Counted from the first letter of the stretch, positions 1 through 5,984 are shown. The stretch: DNA of 6,185 bases from Desulfonatronum sp. (GCA_007127655.1 SKYX01000203.1:1-6185), one strand, 5' to 3'. A program made the numbers and translations. The notes: generated by a model not told the origin, from the letters alone.

Positions 1-1179
1 AAAACCAACGGCGACTTCATCACCGTCAACCTGATTGTCCGTCCGGTGCCCGTCGCCCCTGCCGCCTCATTGGAGCCACCCCTGTGCCTGGTCGTCCTGG
101 AACAGGCACGGGAGCAGGCACAAGAGCCGAAGTCGACAACAATGGCCATCGGGCAGGATGGCATCCCGTCATCAGAGCCGGGCACGGGGGAGAGGGGGGA
201 TGCCGATGCCCGCATCGCGGCCCTGAAGCAGGAGTTGCTGGCCAAGGATGAGTACCTTCAGGCCGCCAACGAGGAACTGGAGACATCGAATGAAGAGTTG
301 AAGTCCTCCAACGAGGAGATGCAGTCCGTGAACGAGGAACTGCAATCCACCAACGAGGAGCTGGAAACCTCCAAGGAAGAACTGCAATCGGTCAACGAGG
401 AGTTGTCCACGGTCAACGTCGAACTGCAGGCCAAGGTGGCCGACCTGTCCCGGGCCAACAACGACATGAACAATCTGCTGGCCGGCACGGGCATTGCCAC
501 GGTTTTCGTGGACCACCAACTGCGCATTCTGCGCTTCACCCCCGCGGCCACCAGGATCATCAACCTGATCCTGAGCGACATCGGTCGGCCCGTGGCCCAC
601 ATCGTCTCCAACTTGTCCGGTTACGACACGCTGATATCCGACACCCAGTCCGTACTGGACACCCTGGTTCCCAAGGAGGTGGAGGTGCGGACAACCGAGG
701 GTCGGTGGTACGCCATGCGCATCCAGCCCTACCGTACCCTGGACAACGTCATCGAAGGCGCGGTGCTGACCTTTGTGGACGTCACGGCGATGAAAAAGGT
801 CGGTGATGCGTTGCAGCAGAGCGAAGAGCGGTTCCGCCTGCTTGTCCAATCCTGCAGCGATCCGATCTTCAGCGTCAATCGCGACGGAACATACCGGTTC
901 GTGAACGACGCCTTTGCCGAAGTCCTGCATGTCCAGCCCGCTGAACTGATCGGGAGAACGCCCCATGATTTTTTTCCTCATGAGCAGGCGGAGGAACAGC
1001 TTGCCCTGGTCCGCCGGGTCTTGGGAACGGGAAAGAAGGAAGAGGTCCGGGGCAGGGTCGTTACAGGCGCCGGAGTGGAAAGATTCTCTACGTTGCAGGC
1101 TGAACCGGTCAACGACGAACACGGAAAGCCCGCCTGGGCGTTGTGCGTGTCCAGGGACGGAGCCGCAAACACTCCCTAG
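1..1179 (+). CDS. CheB/CheR-type chemotaxis methyltransferase with PAS domains, C-terminal part (5' end outside window)
   Basis: The frame is open from base 1 and ends at TAG 1177-1179, leaving 392 visible residues with no start inside the window. The opening residues (NGDFITVNLIVRP, then a CLVVLE strand) match the PAS-like segment that follows the CheR methyltransferase in CheB-CheR-PAS fusions. A charged linker follows, then a Glu/Asn-rich coiled coil at visible residues 70-150 built of NEEL heptads. A PAS_10-type domain comes next at about 155-265, with the family hallmarks TGIATVFVD, RFTPAA and NLILSDIGRP. A second PAS lies at about 275-385 (SEERFRLL, DPIFSVNRDGTYRFVN). The CheB and CheR catalytic parts would lie upstream, so their presence is inferred from the family. 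Such proteins are cytoplasmic and thought to couple receptor methylation or demethylation to PAS sensing. No kinase domain follows the last PAS; the next gene encodes one. There are no membrane segments. Confidence 0.88.
   Translation, partial: KTNGDFITVNLIVRPVPVAPAASLEPPLCLVVLEQAREQAQEPKSTTMAIGQDGIPSSEPGTGERGDADARIAALKQELLAKDEYLQAANEELETSNEELKSSNEEMQSVNEELQSTNEELETSKEELQSVNEELSTVNVELQAKVADLSRANNDMNNLLAGTGIATVFVDHQLRILRFTPAATRIINLILSDIGRPVAHIVSNLSGYDTLISDTQSVLDTLVPKEVEVRTTEGRWYAMRIQPYRTLDNVIEGAVLTFVDVTAMKKVGDALQQSEERFRLLVQSCSDPIFSVNRDGTYRFVNDAFAEVLHVQPAELIGRTPHDFFPHEQAEEQLALVRRVLGTGKKEEVRGRVVTGAGVERFSTLQAEPVNDEHGKPAWALCVSRDGAANTP
268..435 (+). repeat. Eight 21-base units encoding NEELxxx coiled-coil heptads
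   Basis: Eight consecutive 7-codon units encode NEELETS, NEELKSS, NEEMQSV, NEELQST, NEELETS, KEELQSV, NEELSTV and NVELQAK. The protein period is exact, but the DNA copies differ at many synonymous positions, so this is an old and selected repeat rather than a recent duplication. The segment is the coiled coil joining the CheR side to the PAS domains, a hallmark of this family. Confidence 0.9.
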
Positions 1180-1190
1180 CAACCGTCGGT

Positions 1191-1238
1191 CCAAGGGAAT
1201 GTCCAAGGGAATGTCCGGGGGAATGTCCGGGGACACGT
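1191..1238 (+). repeat. Four tandem 12-base units between the two sensor genes
   Basis: Units 1 and 2 (1191-1202 and 1203-1214) are identical, CCAAGGGAATGT. Unit 3 (1215-1226) is CCGGGGGAATGT and unit 4 (1227-1238) is CCGGGGACACGT. The array fills most of the 75-base gap between the TAG of the first gene and the ATG of the kinase, and ends just before the ribosome binding site. Since 12 is a multiple of three, copy-number change would keep the frame. Read in the frame of both genes it would encode QGNV, QGNV, RGNV, RGHV. The role is unknown. Confidence 0.9.
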
Positions 1239-1241
1239 CGC

Positions 1242-1247
1242 AAGGAG
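1242..1247 (+). promoter_or_regulatory. Ribosome binding site of the PAS-histidine kinase
   Basis: AAGGAG lies seven bases before ATG 1255, close to ideal spacing. It fixes the kinase start and shows that the kinase can be translated on its own, although the upstream gene is in the same frame. Confidence 0.85.
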
Positions 1248-1254
1248 AGAAGCC

Positions 1255-2589
1255 ATGACCAAACGGAAAACAAAACAAGGCGGTGGGAGCGTTGTTTCAA
1301 AGAAAAAGGGCGGCCCCGCTGACCGGATTCTTCTGCGGCGACGGGCCGAGGATTACCTGCGGGACAATGACGACTGGTCGTCCGGGAATTTGGAAGGCCA
1401 GGTTCCCGAGGAAATCCGGCAAACCCTCCATGAGTTGCGCGTGCACAAGATCGAACTGGAGCTGCAGAACGAAGAACTGCGCCGGACCCAGGCCGAACTG
1501 GATACGGTCCGGGCACGCTATTTCGACCTCTTCAATCTGGCTCCGGTGGGCTATTGCACGGTCGACGACAAGGGACTGATCCAGGAAGCCAATCTGACCG
1601 TCGCAAAAATGCTGGACGTGACCCGCGGCAATCTGAACAAAAAAACGATCTCCCGGTTCATCCACAAAGAGGATCAGGACATTTTCTATTTGAAAAATAA
1701 ACAGCTCCACGCAACCGGTGAACCTCAGGAATGCGAGCTGCGGTTGCTGAAGCGGAACGGCACGTTTTTTTGGGCGCGCCTGGAGGGTGCTTTAGCCAAC
1801 ACCGACGGCGCATCCACCTGCCGCATTGTGATCAGCGACATCACCGCTCACAAAAACGCGGAATTGGAAATTACGAGGATGAATGAACAACTCCGGCTCG
1901 CATTGGCTGAAAAAGATAAATTCTTTTCCATCATCGCCCACGACCTGAAGAGCCCCATGACCGGATTTATTTGGGTGGCCAAGGAGCTGGTGGATAATGT
2001 CGGTTTTTTTTCAGCGAACGAGTTGCATAAAGTTGCCGTGAGCATGAAGGACTCCGCGGAACAACTGTTTTCCTTGCTGGAGAATCTTCTGGAGTGGTCC
2101 AAATTGAATCGCGGGATGATCACGTTTGAACCGGATGAGATTGGTTTGGAAGACGTGATCCTCAGGACCACGGAGTTGCTGCGAACCGTGGCTGACCAGA
2201 AGAAAATAGCCCTGCGTTGCACCGTACCTTCCGATGTGACGGTCTTCGCTGATCAGCGCATGCTGAACATGGTGCTGCGCAATCTGCTCACCAACTCCAT
2301 CAAGTTTAGCAACCCCGACAGCAGCGTGTCCATCGAGGCAACACAGGACGGAGCCATGGTCGTCATTGCCGTTCAGGACTACGGCGTGGGCATGGATCAC
2401 GACGCGGTGGCCAAAATTTTCTCCCTTGGCAAGACCACGTCGCAAGTCGGCACCAAGGGTGAACTCGGTTCCGGCATTGGGCTGATCCTGTGCAAGGAAT
2501 ACGTGGAGATGCACTGTGGTCGCATTTGGGTCGAGAGCACGCCAGGCCAGGGAAGCATTTTCAAATTTTCATTGCCGATCAAGAACTGA
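1255..2589 (+). CDS. Cytoplasmic PAS-domain sensor histidine kinase
   Basis: Complete 444-residue gene from ATG 1255 to TGA 2587-2589. A Lys/Gly-rich N-terminus (about 1-20) leads to a helical coiled-coil segment at 52-86 (LHELRVHKIELELQNEELRR), a motif common before the PAS domain in such kinases. One PAS domain spans about 87-200. A HisKA dimerisation domain follows, with phospho-acceptor His229 in FFSIIAHDLKSP. The HATPase part has all the boxes: N-box with N343 and N347, G1 D375-x-G377-x-G379, F-box around F389, G2 G405-x-G407-x-G409, and a TPGQGS G3-like turn at 429-434. It should therefore be an active ATP-dependent autokinase. There is no signal peptide, transmembrane segment or receiver domain, so it probably senses a cytoplasmic cue and phosphorylates a separate regulator. 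It is likely cotranscribed with the CheR-PAS gene 75 bases upstream. The ligand and partner cannot be read from sequence. Confidence 0.94.
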   Translation: MTKRKTKQGGGSVVSKKKGGPADRILLRRRAEDYLRDNDDWSSGNLEGQVPEEIRQTLHELRVHKIELELQNEELRRTQAELDTVRARYFDLFNLAPVGYCTVDDKGLIQEANLTVAKMLDVTRGNLNKKTISRFIHKEDQDIFYLKNKQLHATGEPQECELRLLKRNGTFFWARLEGALANTDGASTCRIVISDITAHKNAELEITRMNEQLRLALAEKDKFFSIIAHDLKSPMTGFIWVAKELVDNVGFFSANELHKVAVSMKDSAEQLFSLLENLLEWSKLNRGMITFEPDEIGLEDVILRTTELLRTVADQKKIALRCTVPSDVTVFADQRMLNMVLRNLLTNSIKFSNPDSSVSIEATQDGAMVVIAVQDYGVGMDHDAVAKIFSLGKTTSQVGTKGELGSGIGLILCKEYVEMHCGRIWVESTPGQGSIFKFSLPIKN

Positions 2590-2600
2590 AACCGCACGCA

Positions 2601-2618
2601 ATCCTTTCGCGAAAGGAT
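2601..2618. repeat. Perfect 18-base palindrome after the kinase gene
   Basis: ATCCTTTCG followed by its exact reverse complement CGAAAGGAT, 11 bases past the kinase stop. As RNA it would form a 7-bp stem with a CGCG loop. The following bases (ACCTATTCATTT) are only mildly T-rich, so it is at best a weak terminator of the sensor operon. It could instead be a protein-binding palindrome or a 3'-end stabiliser. Confidence 0.6.
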
Positions 2619-2743
2619 ACCTATTCATTTCATCCGAGAGAAGTGGTCTGGATAGCGGTAAGGGAGTTGGCGGATGCTGATGTACCTTTTTTGCCCCGCC
2701 CGTGCTTTTTGCTCTGCAAGAGTGGGCAAGAGGCATGTCTCAA

Positions 2744-2795
2744 TGGTAAAACAGGCATCCTGCCTGTCGGTGCAGGCAAGATGCCTGCACTACCA
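2744..2795. repeat. REP-like palindromic element
   Basis: Two adjacent perfect hairpins: ACAGGCA-TCC-TGCCTGT (2751-2767) and TGCAGGCA-AGA-TGCCTGCA (2771-2789). The whole block is also one large inverted repeat. Bases 2752-2766 pair with 2773-2787 with a single C/A mismatch, and 2744-2748 (TGGTA) pair with 2791-2795 (TACCA). Sequences of the form CAGGCATC...TGCCTG, with GGTA and TACC edges, resemble dispersed intergenic palindromes I recall from several bacterial groups; this is from memory and was not searched. Its position between two convergent genes is typical of REP-type elements. Confidence 0.75.
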
Positions 2796-2806
2796 AATTC
2801 ACTAAC

Positions 2807-2821
2807 GCGGGCCATGCCCGC
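2807..2821. repeat. Short GC hairpin beside the REP-like element
   Basis: GCGGGC-CAT-GCCCGC is a perfect 6-bp stem with a three-base loop, 11 bases beyond the larger palindrome. It has the same design (short stem, three-base loop) as the two hairpins in the neighbouring element and may be part of the same composite repeat. No T-run follows on either strand, so a terminator role is not supported. Confidence 0.55.
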
Positions 2822-2825
2822 AACC

Positions 2826-2846
2826 CAGTTATCAGTTATTTGTTAT
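2826..2846 (+). repeat. Three tandem 7-base units, CAGTTAT
   Basis: CAGTTAT occurs twice in direct tandem (2826-2839), followed by a degenerate third copy TTGTTAT (2840-2846). It lies in the AT-rich patch just before the convergent end of the radical SAM gene. The role is unknown; it may be a by-product of strand slippage. Confidence 0.55.
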
Positions 2847-2849
2847 AAT
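2841..2849 (+). promoter_or_regulatory. Possible extended -10 element facing into the 3' end of the radical SAM gene
   Basis: TGTTATAAT is a perfect extended -10 (TGn plus TATAAT). No good -35 hexamer lies at the proper distance; the bases 17 upstream read CAACCC. If used, it would start a plus-strand transcript antisense to the end of the gene at 2865-5537. It may equally be a chance match created by the AT-rich tandem repeat. Confidence 0.2.
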
Positions 2850-2864
2850 GGTTTAGGGTGAAAC

Positions 2865-5537
2865 TCAGGGGTGAGCGGACATGCCCCGGGTTTTGGTCAG
2901 CCGGGTGGACCGGAAGGAGAGTTCCGGGGTCACGGCCGTGATGGCGGTCCAGGGGTTGAGGTAGTCCTCACGGAAGTCGAAGATTAGCCGGAGCCGGTTT
3001 TCCCCCAGGAACTGAATTGACCGGAACAGGGCGCGCAGGTTGATTTCCCGGGAGCCGCGTTTGGTCTTTTTGGCAAAGGCGAACTGGTCCGTGGAGAGGA
3101 ACGACCGCCATCGGGTCACTGCCTCAGCCACGGATGGCGAACCGCGGTCCAGGAGGTGGAGCAGGTATTCCTCAAAGGCCGGCTGATCAGCCCGGCCCTT
3201 GAGCGGGGCGTCCTCCACATCGCGAACTTCCAACCCCTTGGGCATTTCCGGGGCCAGCCGGGCGCGGAGATCAGCGGCGGTCATGGGGGCCCGCAGCACG
3301 ATGACCATTTCCTCGCGAACGCTGCCCACGCCCACGGGCAGGGCCCGGCCGAAGGACATTCGGGGCATGGGGTGAAAGCCCTGGGAAAAGCTCATGGCCA
3401 CCCCGGCCCGGCGCATGCAACGCTCGAAAAGCCGGGTCAGCTCCAGTTGGCTGAAATAGACCGCCGGGCCGAGCTTGCGGTAGACGATGCGCAGGGCATT
3501 GGCCTTGGCGCCCAGGTCTTCAGGGTCGTGCCCTGGCGCCTGGCCCAAGGCCTCTTCAGGCTGCCCGGTCGGAACCAACCGGTTCCGGCCGTCCTCCCCT
3601 CCCGTCCCCTCATTCCCATTCGGCCCATCACTCCCATCCTTTCCATTCCCCATCCACGGGGTCAAGCTGCCGGCCTGCTCGTCCTGATTCACCCGAGGCC
3701 GAATATCCAGGCCGGTCTGGCGGCGTAGCGCGGTCTTGACCTTGGTCGTGGTGCAGACGCCGCAACCCAGGCACTTGCCTTGGCGGCAGTCCGGCGTGGT
3801 CCGGCCCTCCAGGGCCAGGCGGCGCTCCCGCAGCAGAAAGGAGCGGCGGATGCCGCTGGAAACGTGGTCCCAGGGCAGCGGCTGCTCCGGGACTCTGGCC
3901 CGGAGGTACCCGTCCGGGTCCAGGCCGCTCTCCCGCATGGCCTCCAGCCAGGACTCCAGGCTCAGGGAGTCGGCCCAACTGGAAAACAGCGCGCCCTTGG
4001 CAAAGGCCCGCTCCACCACGTCTGCCAGGGCCCGGTCCCCGCGGGAAAAGATGCCCTCCAGGTAACTCATTTCCGGCATGTGCCAGCGCATCACCAAGCG
4101 CTTGTGCGGCCGAAAGAGATCCCTGAGCCGATTCAGACGCCGCCGGGTTTCCTCGAAGGAGAGCTGCTCCTCCCACTGGAACGGGGTCTGGGGCTTGGGC
4201 ACGAAGGGGGAAATGGCAGCCGTGATCTGCAGGCGTTTGGCCCGCTCTCCGGCCGTGGCCGCCACCTTCAGGCAGAGGTCCACGATGGCCCGCAAATCCT
4301 CGTCGGTTTCCGTGGGCAGGCCGATCATGAAGTAGAGTTTCACCGAGGACCAGCCCCGGGTGAAGAGTTCGCGGGTATGGTCCAGCAGGGCCTGTTCGGT
4401 GATGTTTTTGTTGATCACGTCCCGAAGACGTTGGCTTCCGGCTTCCGGGGCCAGAGTGATGCCGGTGCGGCGGATGCCGGCGATCATGTCCATGACCTGG
4501 CCGCTGACCGAGCCCACCCGGAGCGAGGGCAGGGAGACCGAGACCTGCCGATCCCGACACTGGGCATGGCTGCGCTGGAACAAGGCGTCCAGGCAGGAGA
4601 AGTCCCCGGTGCTCAGGGAGAGGAAGGAGAGTTCGTCGAACCCGGTTCGGCTCAGGGCCTGTTGGATGATCCGGTCCAACTCGTCCAGGCGGCGTTCCCG
4701 GACCGGGCGATAGATCATCCCGGCTTGGCAGAACCGACAGCCTCGGGTGCAGCCCCGGGCGATCTCGATACTCAGACGGTCATGGACCACGGGCCCAAAG
4801 GGAACAATTTGCTCCGTGGGAAAGTCCGCGGCGCTCAGGTCCGGCAGGATGCGCTTTTCCACCTGGGCATAGTCGGCATAAAGGGGCCGGAGCGCCGCCG
4901 GGGGGCTTGCGACGTTTTCAGGTCCGGCGGCAAAAAACGACGGCACATAGCAGCCGGTGATCTCCCGGGCCGCCTGGAGGAATCTGGATTTGGAAAGGCC
5001 CTGGGGCTTGCAGCGGTCGACCAGGGCCAGGATTTCCGGCAGGGCCTCTTCTCCGTCCCCGGCCACGAACAGGTCGAAAAACGGGGCCATGGGTTCGGCG
5101 TTGAAGACCACTCCGCCGCCCCCGAGGATCAGAGGGTGCCGCTCGTCCCGGTCTTCGGAGCGAAACGGGATCCCCGACAGGTCCAGCATGTACAGGACGT
5201 TGGTGTAGCACAGTTCGTGGGTCAGGCTGAAGGCGAGGACGTCCATGTCCCTCAGGGGGGTGGCGGATTCCAGGGTGCACAGGGGTGTTCCCGAGTCCCG
5301 CAGAATCTGGGCCGCTTCCAGGGGTGGGGCAAAGGCCCGCTCGGCCCAGAATTCCGGATGAGCGTTCACCGCATGATAAAGGATGCGCCCGCCAAGGTAG
5401 GACATGCCCACCTCGTACAGGTCCGGAAAAGCCAGGGCCGCGCGCACCCGCACCTGGGTCGGGTCCTTGTGCACGGCGTTGGGCTCGGTGCCCAGGTACT
5501 GGCTTGGTCGGGGAAGCAGGGGGAGCAGGTCGCGCAT
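2865..5537 (-). CDS. Radical SAM protein, TIGR03960-like, fused to a DUF2344 (TIGR03936-like) domain
   Basis: An 890-residue protein; no in-frame start lies upstream because a TGA precedes ATG 5537 by three codons. The ribosome binding site is poor. Residues about 30-175 resemble the B12-binding-like region of the family (FPDLYEVGMSYLGG, GGGGVVFNAEPMAPFFDLFVAGDGEEAL), with no DxHxxG cobalamin-ligand motif seen. The radical SAM core begins at about 255 with C263-x3-C267-x2-C270, the ligands of the 4Fe-4S cluster that cleaves S-adenosylmethionine. A second cluster, C584-x4-C589-x2-C592-x2-C595, could bind an auxiliary Fe-S centre. Residues about 617-680 are a low-complexity linker. The C-terminus from about 682 is DUF2344-like (FSQLELTRLFERCMRRAG, GFHPMPRMSFGRALPVGV). 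Fusion of the two parts is known in this family. The substrate is unknown; proximity to ribonuclease G genes in other genomes hints at RNA or ribosome work, but none is seen here. The product should be cytoplasmic. Confidence 0.93.
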   Translation of the reverse strand: MRDLLPLLPRPSQYLGTEPNAVHKDPTQVRVRAALAFPDLYEVGMSYLGGRILYHAVNAHPEFWAERAFAPPLEAAQILRDSGTPLCTLESATPLRDMDVLAFSLTHELCYTNVLYMLDLSGIPFRSEDRDERHPLILGGGGVVFNAEPMAPFFDLFVAGDGEEALPEILALVDRCKPQGLSKSRFLQAAREITGCYVPSFFAAGPENVASPPAALRPLYADYAQVEKRILPDLSAADFPTEQIVPFGPVVHDRLSIEIARGCTRGCRFCQAGMIYRPVRERRLDELDRIIQQALSRTGFDELSFLSLSTGDFSCLDALFQRSHAQCRDRQVSVSLPSLRVGSVSGQVMDMIAGIRRTGITLAPEAGSQRLRDVINKNITEQALLDHTRELFTRGWSSVKLYFMIGLPTETDEDLRAIVDLCLKVAATAGERAKRLQITAAISPFVPKPQTPFQWEEQLSFEETRRRLNRLRDLFRPHKRLVMRWHMPEMSYLEGIFSRGDRALADVVERAFAKGALFSSWADSLSLESWLEAMRESGLDPDGYLRARVPEQPLPWDHVSSGIRRSFLLRERRLALEGRTTPDCRQGKCLGCGVCTTTKVKTALRRQTGLDIRPRVNQDEQAGSLTPWMGNGKDGSDGPNGNEGTGGEDGRNRLVPTGQPEEALGQAPGHDPEDLGAKANALRIVYRKLGPAVYFSQLELTRLFERCMRRAGVAMSFSQGFHPMPRMSFGRALPVGVGSVREEMVIVLRAPMTAADLRARLAPEMPKGLEVRDVEDAPLKGRADQPAFEEYLLHLLDRGSPSVAEAVTRWRSFLSTDQFAFAKKTKRGSREINLRALFRSIQFLGENRLRLIFDFREDYLNPWTAITAVTPELSFRSTRLTKTRGMSAHP
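3596..3635 (-). other. Predicted G-quadruplex in the coding strand of the radical SAM gene
   Basis: On the minus (mRNA-sense) strand six G-tracts occur in a row: GGG 3635-3633, GGG 3626-3624, GGG 3617-3615, GGGG 3609-3606, GGG 3603-3601 and GGGG 3599-3596. The loops are 6, 6, 5, 2 and 1 bases, which satisfies the usual four-tract rule in several registers. It encodes residues about 634-648 of the Gly/Asn/Asp-rich linker. Folding is inferred from pattern only. Confidence 0.55.
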
Positions 5538-5559
5538 GGGGTGGTCTCATGAACGAACA

Positions 5560-5592
5560 AAGGGCGGCGGTGTTCCATATTCCGCCGCCCTT
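5560..5592 (-). terminator. Probable intrinsic terminator of the small gene at 5625-5984
   Basis: A perfect 11-bp GC-rich stem, AAGGGCGGCGG (5560-5570) with CCGCCGCCCTT (5582-5592), encloses an 11-base loop. On the minus strand it begins 32 bases past the stop of the 119-residue gene and is followed by TTGTTCGTTC, a modest T-rich tail. The plus-strand side lacks a T-run, so minus-strand termination is the better reading. It lies only 22 bases before the start codon of the radical SAM gene. Confidence 0.7.
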
Positions 5593-5624
5593 CGTCGAAT
5601 AAGGGTCAGAGGCCGGGAAGGCCG

Positions 5625-5984
5625 CTATTTAATCAGGGAGATGCCTTTCCCGCCGGGGGCTCCGCCGGGGCCGCCCATGTTCTTCAGGCGTTGCAGGTCC
5701 CCGGGAGAGGACAGGGTCAGGTTGCTGCTGGCTTCCATGTATTTGGTCTTCAGTTCGTCCGGGAAGGTTTTGTAGACGTAGATGACGTGATCCAGGGAAA
5801 TCTCGCCGGTGATCTCGGTTTCAAAGGGGTAGCCGAAGGGCAGGAGCATCATCTGGACGCCGCCGCTCTGGGTGGGCATGGTCTGGATGACGGCGATGTC
5901 CTTGATTTTGTGTTCGCTTTCTTCCCATTTTCCAAGGGCCATATCGCCGGTGATCAGCTTTACCAATCGGATATCGTAAGCCAT
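5625..5984 (-). CDS. Conserved-looking hypothetical protein, possible Sm-like fold, 119 residues
   Basis: ATG 5984 follows AAGGAG with good spacing; the stop is TAG at 5627-5625. I do not recognise a named family. The N-terminal 75 residues look like a small beta-barrel: RLVKLITGDMALGKW, then KIKDIAVIQTMP, VQMMLLPFGYP, and DHVIYVYKTFPDELKTKYMEA. The order (strand, GD/E turn, strand, a Pro-containing strand, an acidic/IxL strand, then a short helix) recalls Sm-like proteins of bacteria and phages; this is a pattern impression only. The C-terminal 25 residues form a Gly-Pro-rich flexible tail (MGGPGGAPGGKG). There is no signal peptide, membrane segment or cysteine, so it is probably cytoplasmic. 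It has its own promoter and terminator-like hairpin and lies 87 bases upstream of the radical SAM gene in the same direction. An RNA-binding role would fit an Sm fold but is not shown. Confidence 0.85.
   Translation of the reverse strand: MAYDIRLVKLITGDMALGKWEESEHKIKDIAVIQTMPTQSGGVQMMLLPFGYPFETEITGEISLDHVIYVYKTFPDELKTKYMEASSNLTLSSPGDLQRLKNMGGPGGAPGGKGISLIK

Noticed and set aside
1177..1179. TAG as a pyrrolysine codon joining the two sensor genes
   Set aside because: Pyrrolysine is known mainly in methylamine methyltransferases; there is no pyl gene here and the downstream gene has its own ribosome binding site. Kept only as a possible readthrough or fission question.
172..1278. Long open frame of 368 codons on the minus strand opposite the CheR-PAS gene
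   Set aside because: It mirrors the NEEL heptads as Leu/Val/Gly-rich repeats, has no recognisable domain, and the plus strand carries clear PAS homology. It is a GC-driven shadow.
2657..2690. GGTA...TACC followed by six T bases as a terminator of the kinase gene
   Set aside because: Only a 4-bp stem with a 22-base loop can be drawn, too weak to call despite the T-run.
2630..2815. Minus-strand open frame of 61 codons in the intergenic region
   Set aside because: It also reads through the REP-like element (AGILPAPTGRMPVLP), has no ribosome binding site that I can see, and fits a spurious repeat translation.
2490..2861. Open frame of 123 codons across the end of the kinase gene and the intergenic repeats
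   Set aside because: Its second half is a translation of the REP-like palindrome (TGILPVGAGKMPALP), a typical spurious product of such repeats; its first half overlaps the kinase out of frame.
3780..5552. Open frame of 590 codons on the plus strand opposite the radical SAM gene
   Set aside because: It has no family motifs and a Gly/Gln/Arg-heavy composition, while the opposite strand encodes a complete radical SAM protein with all its motifs.
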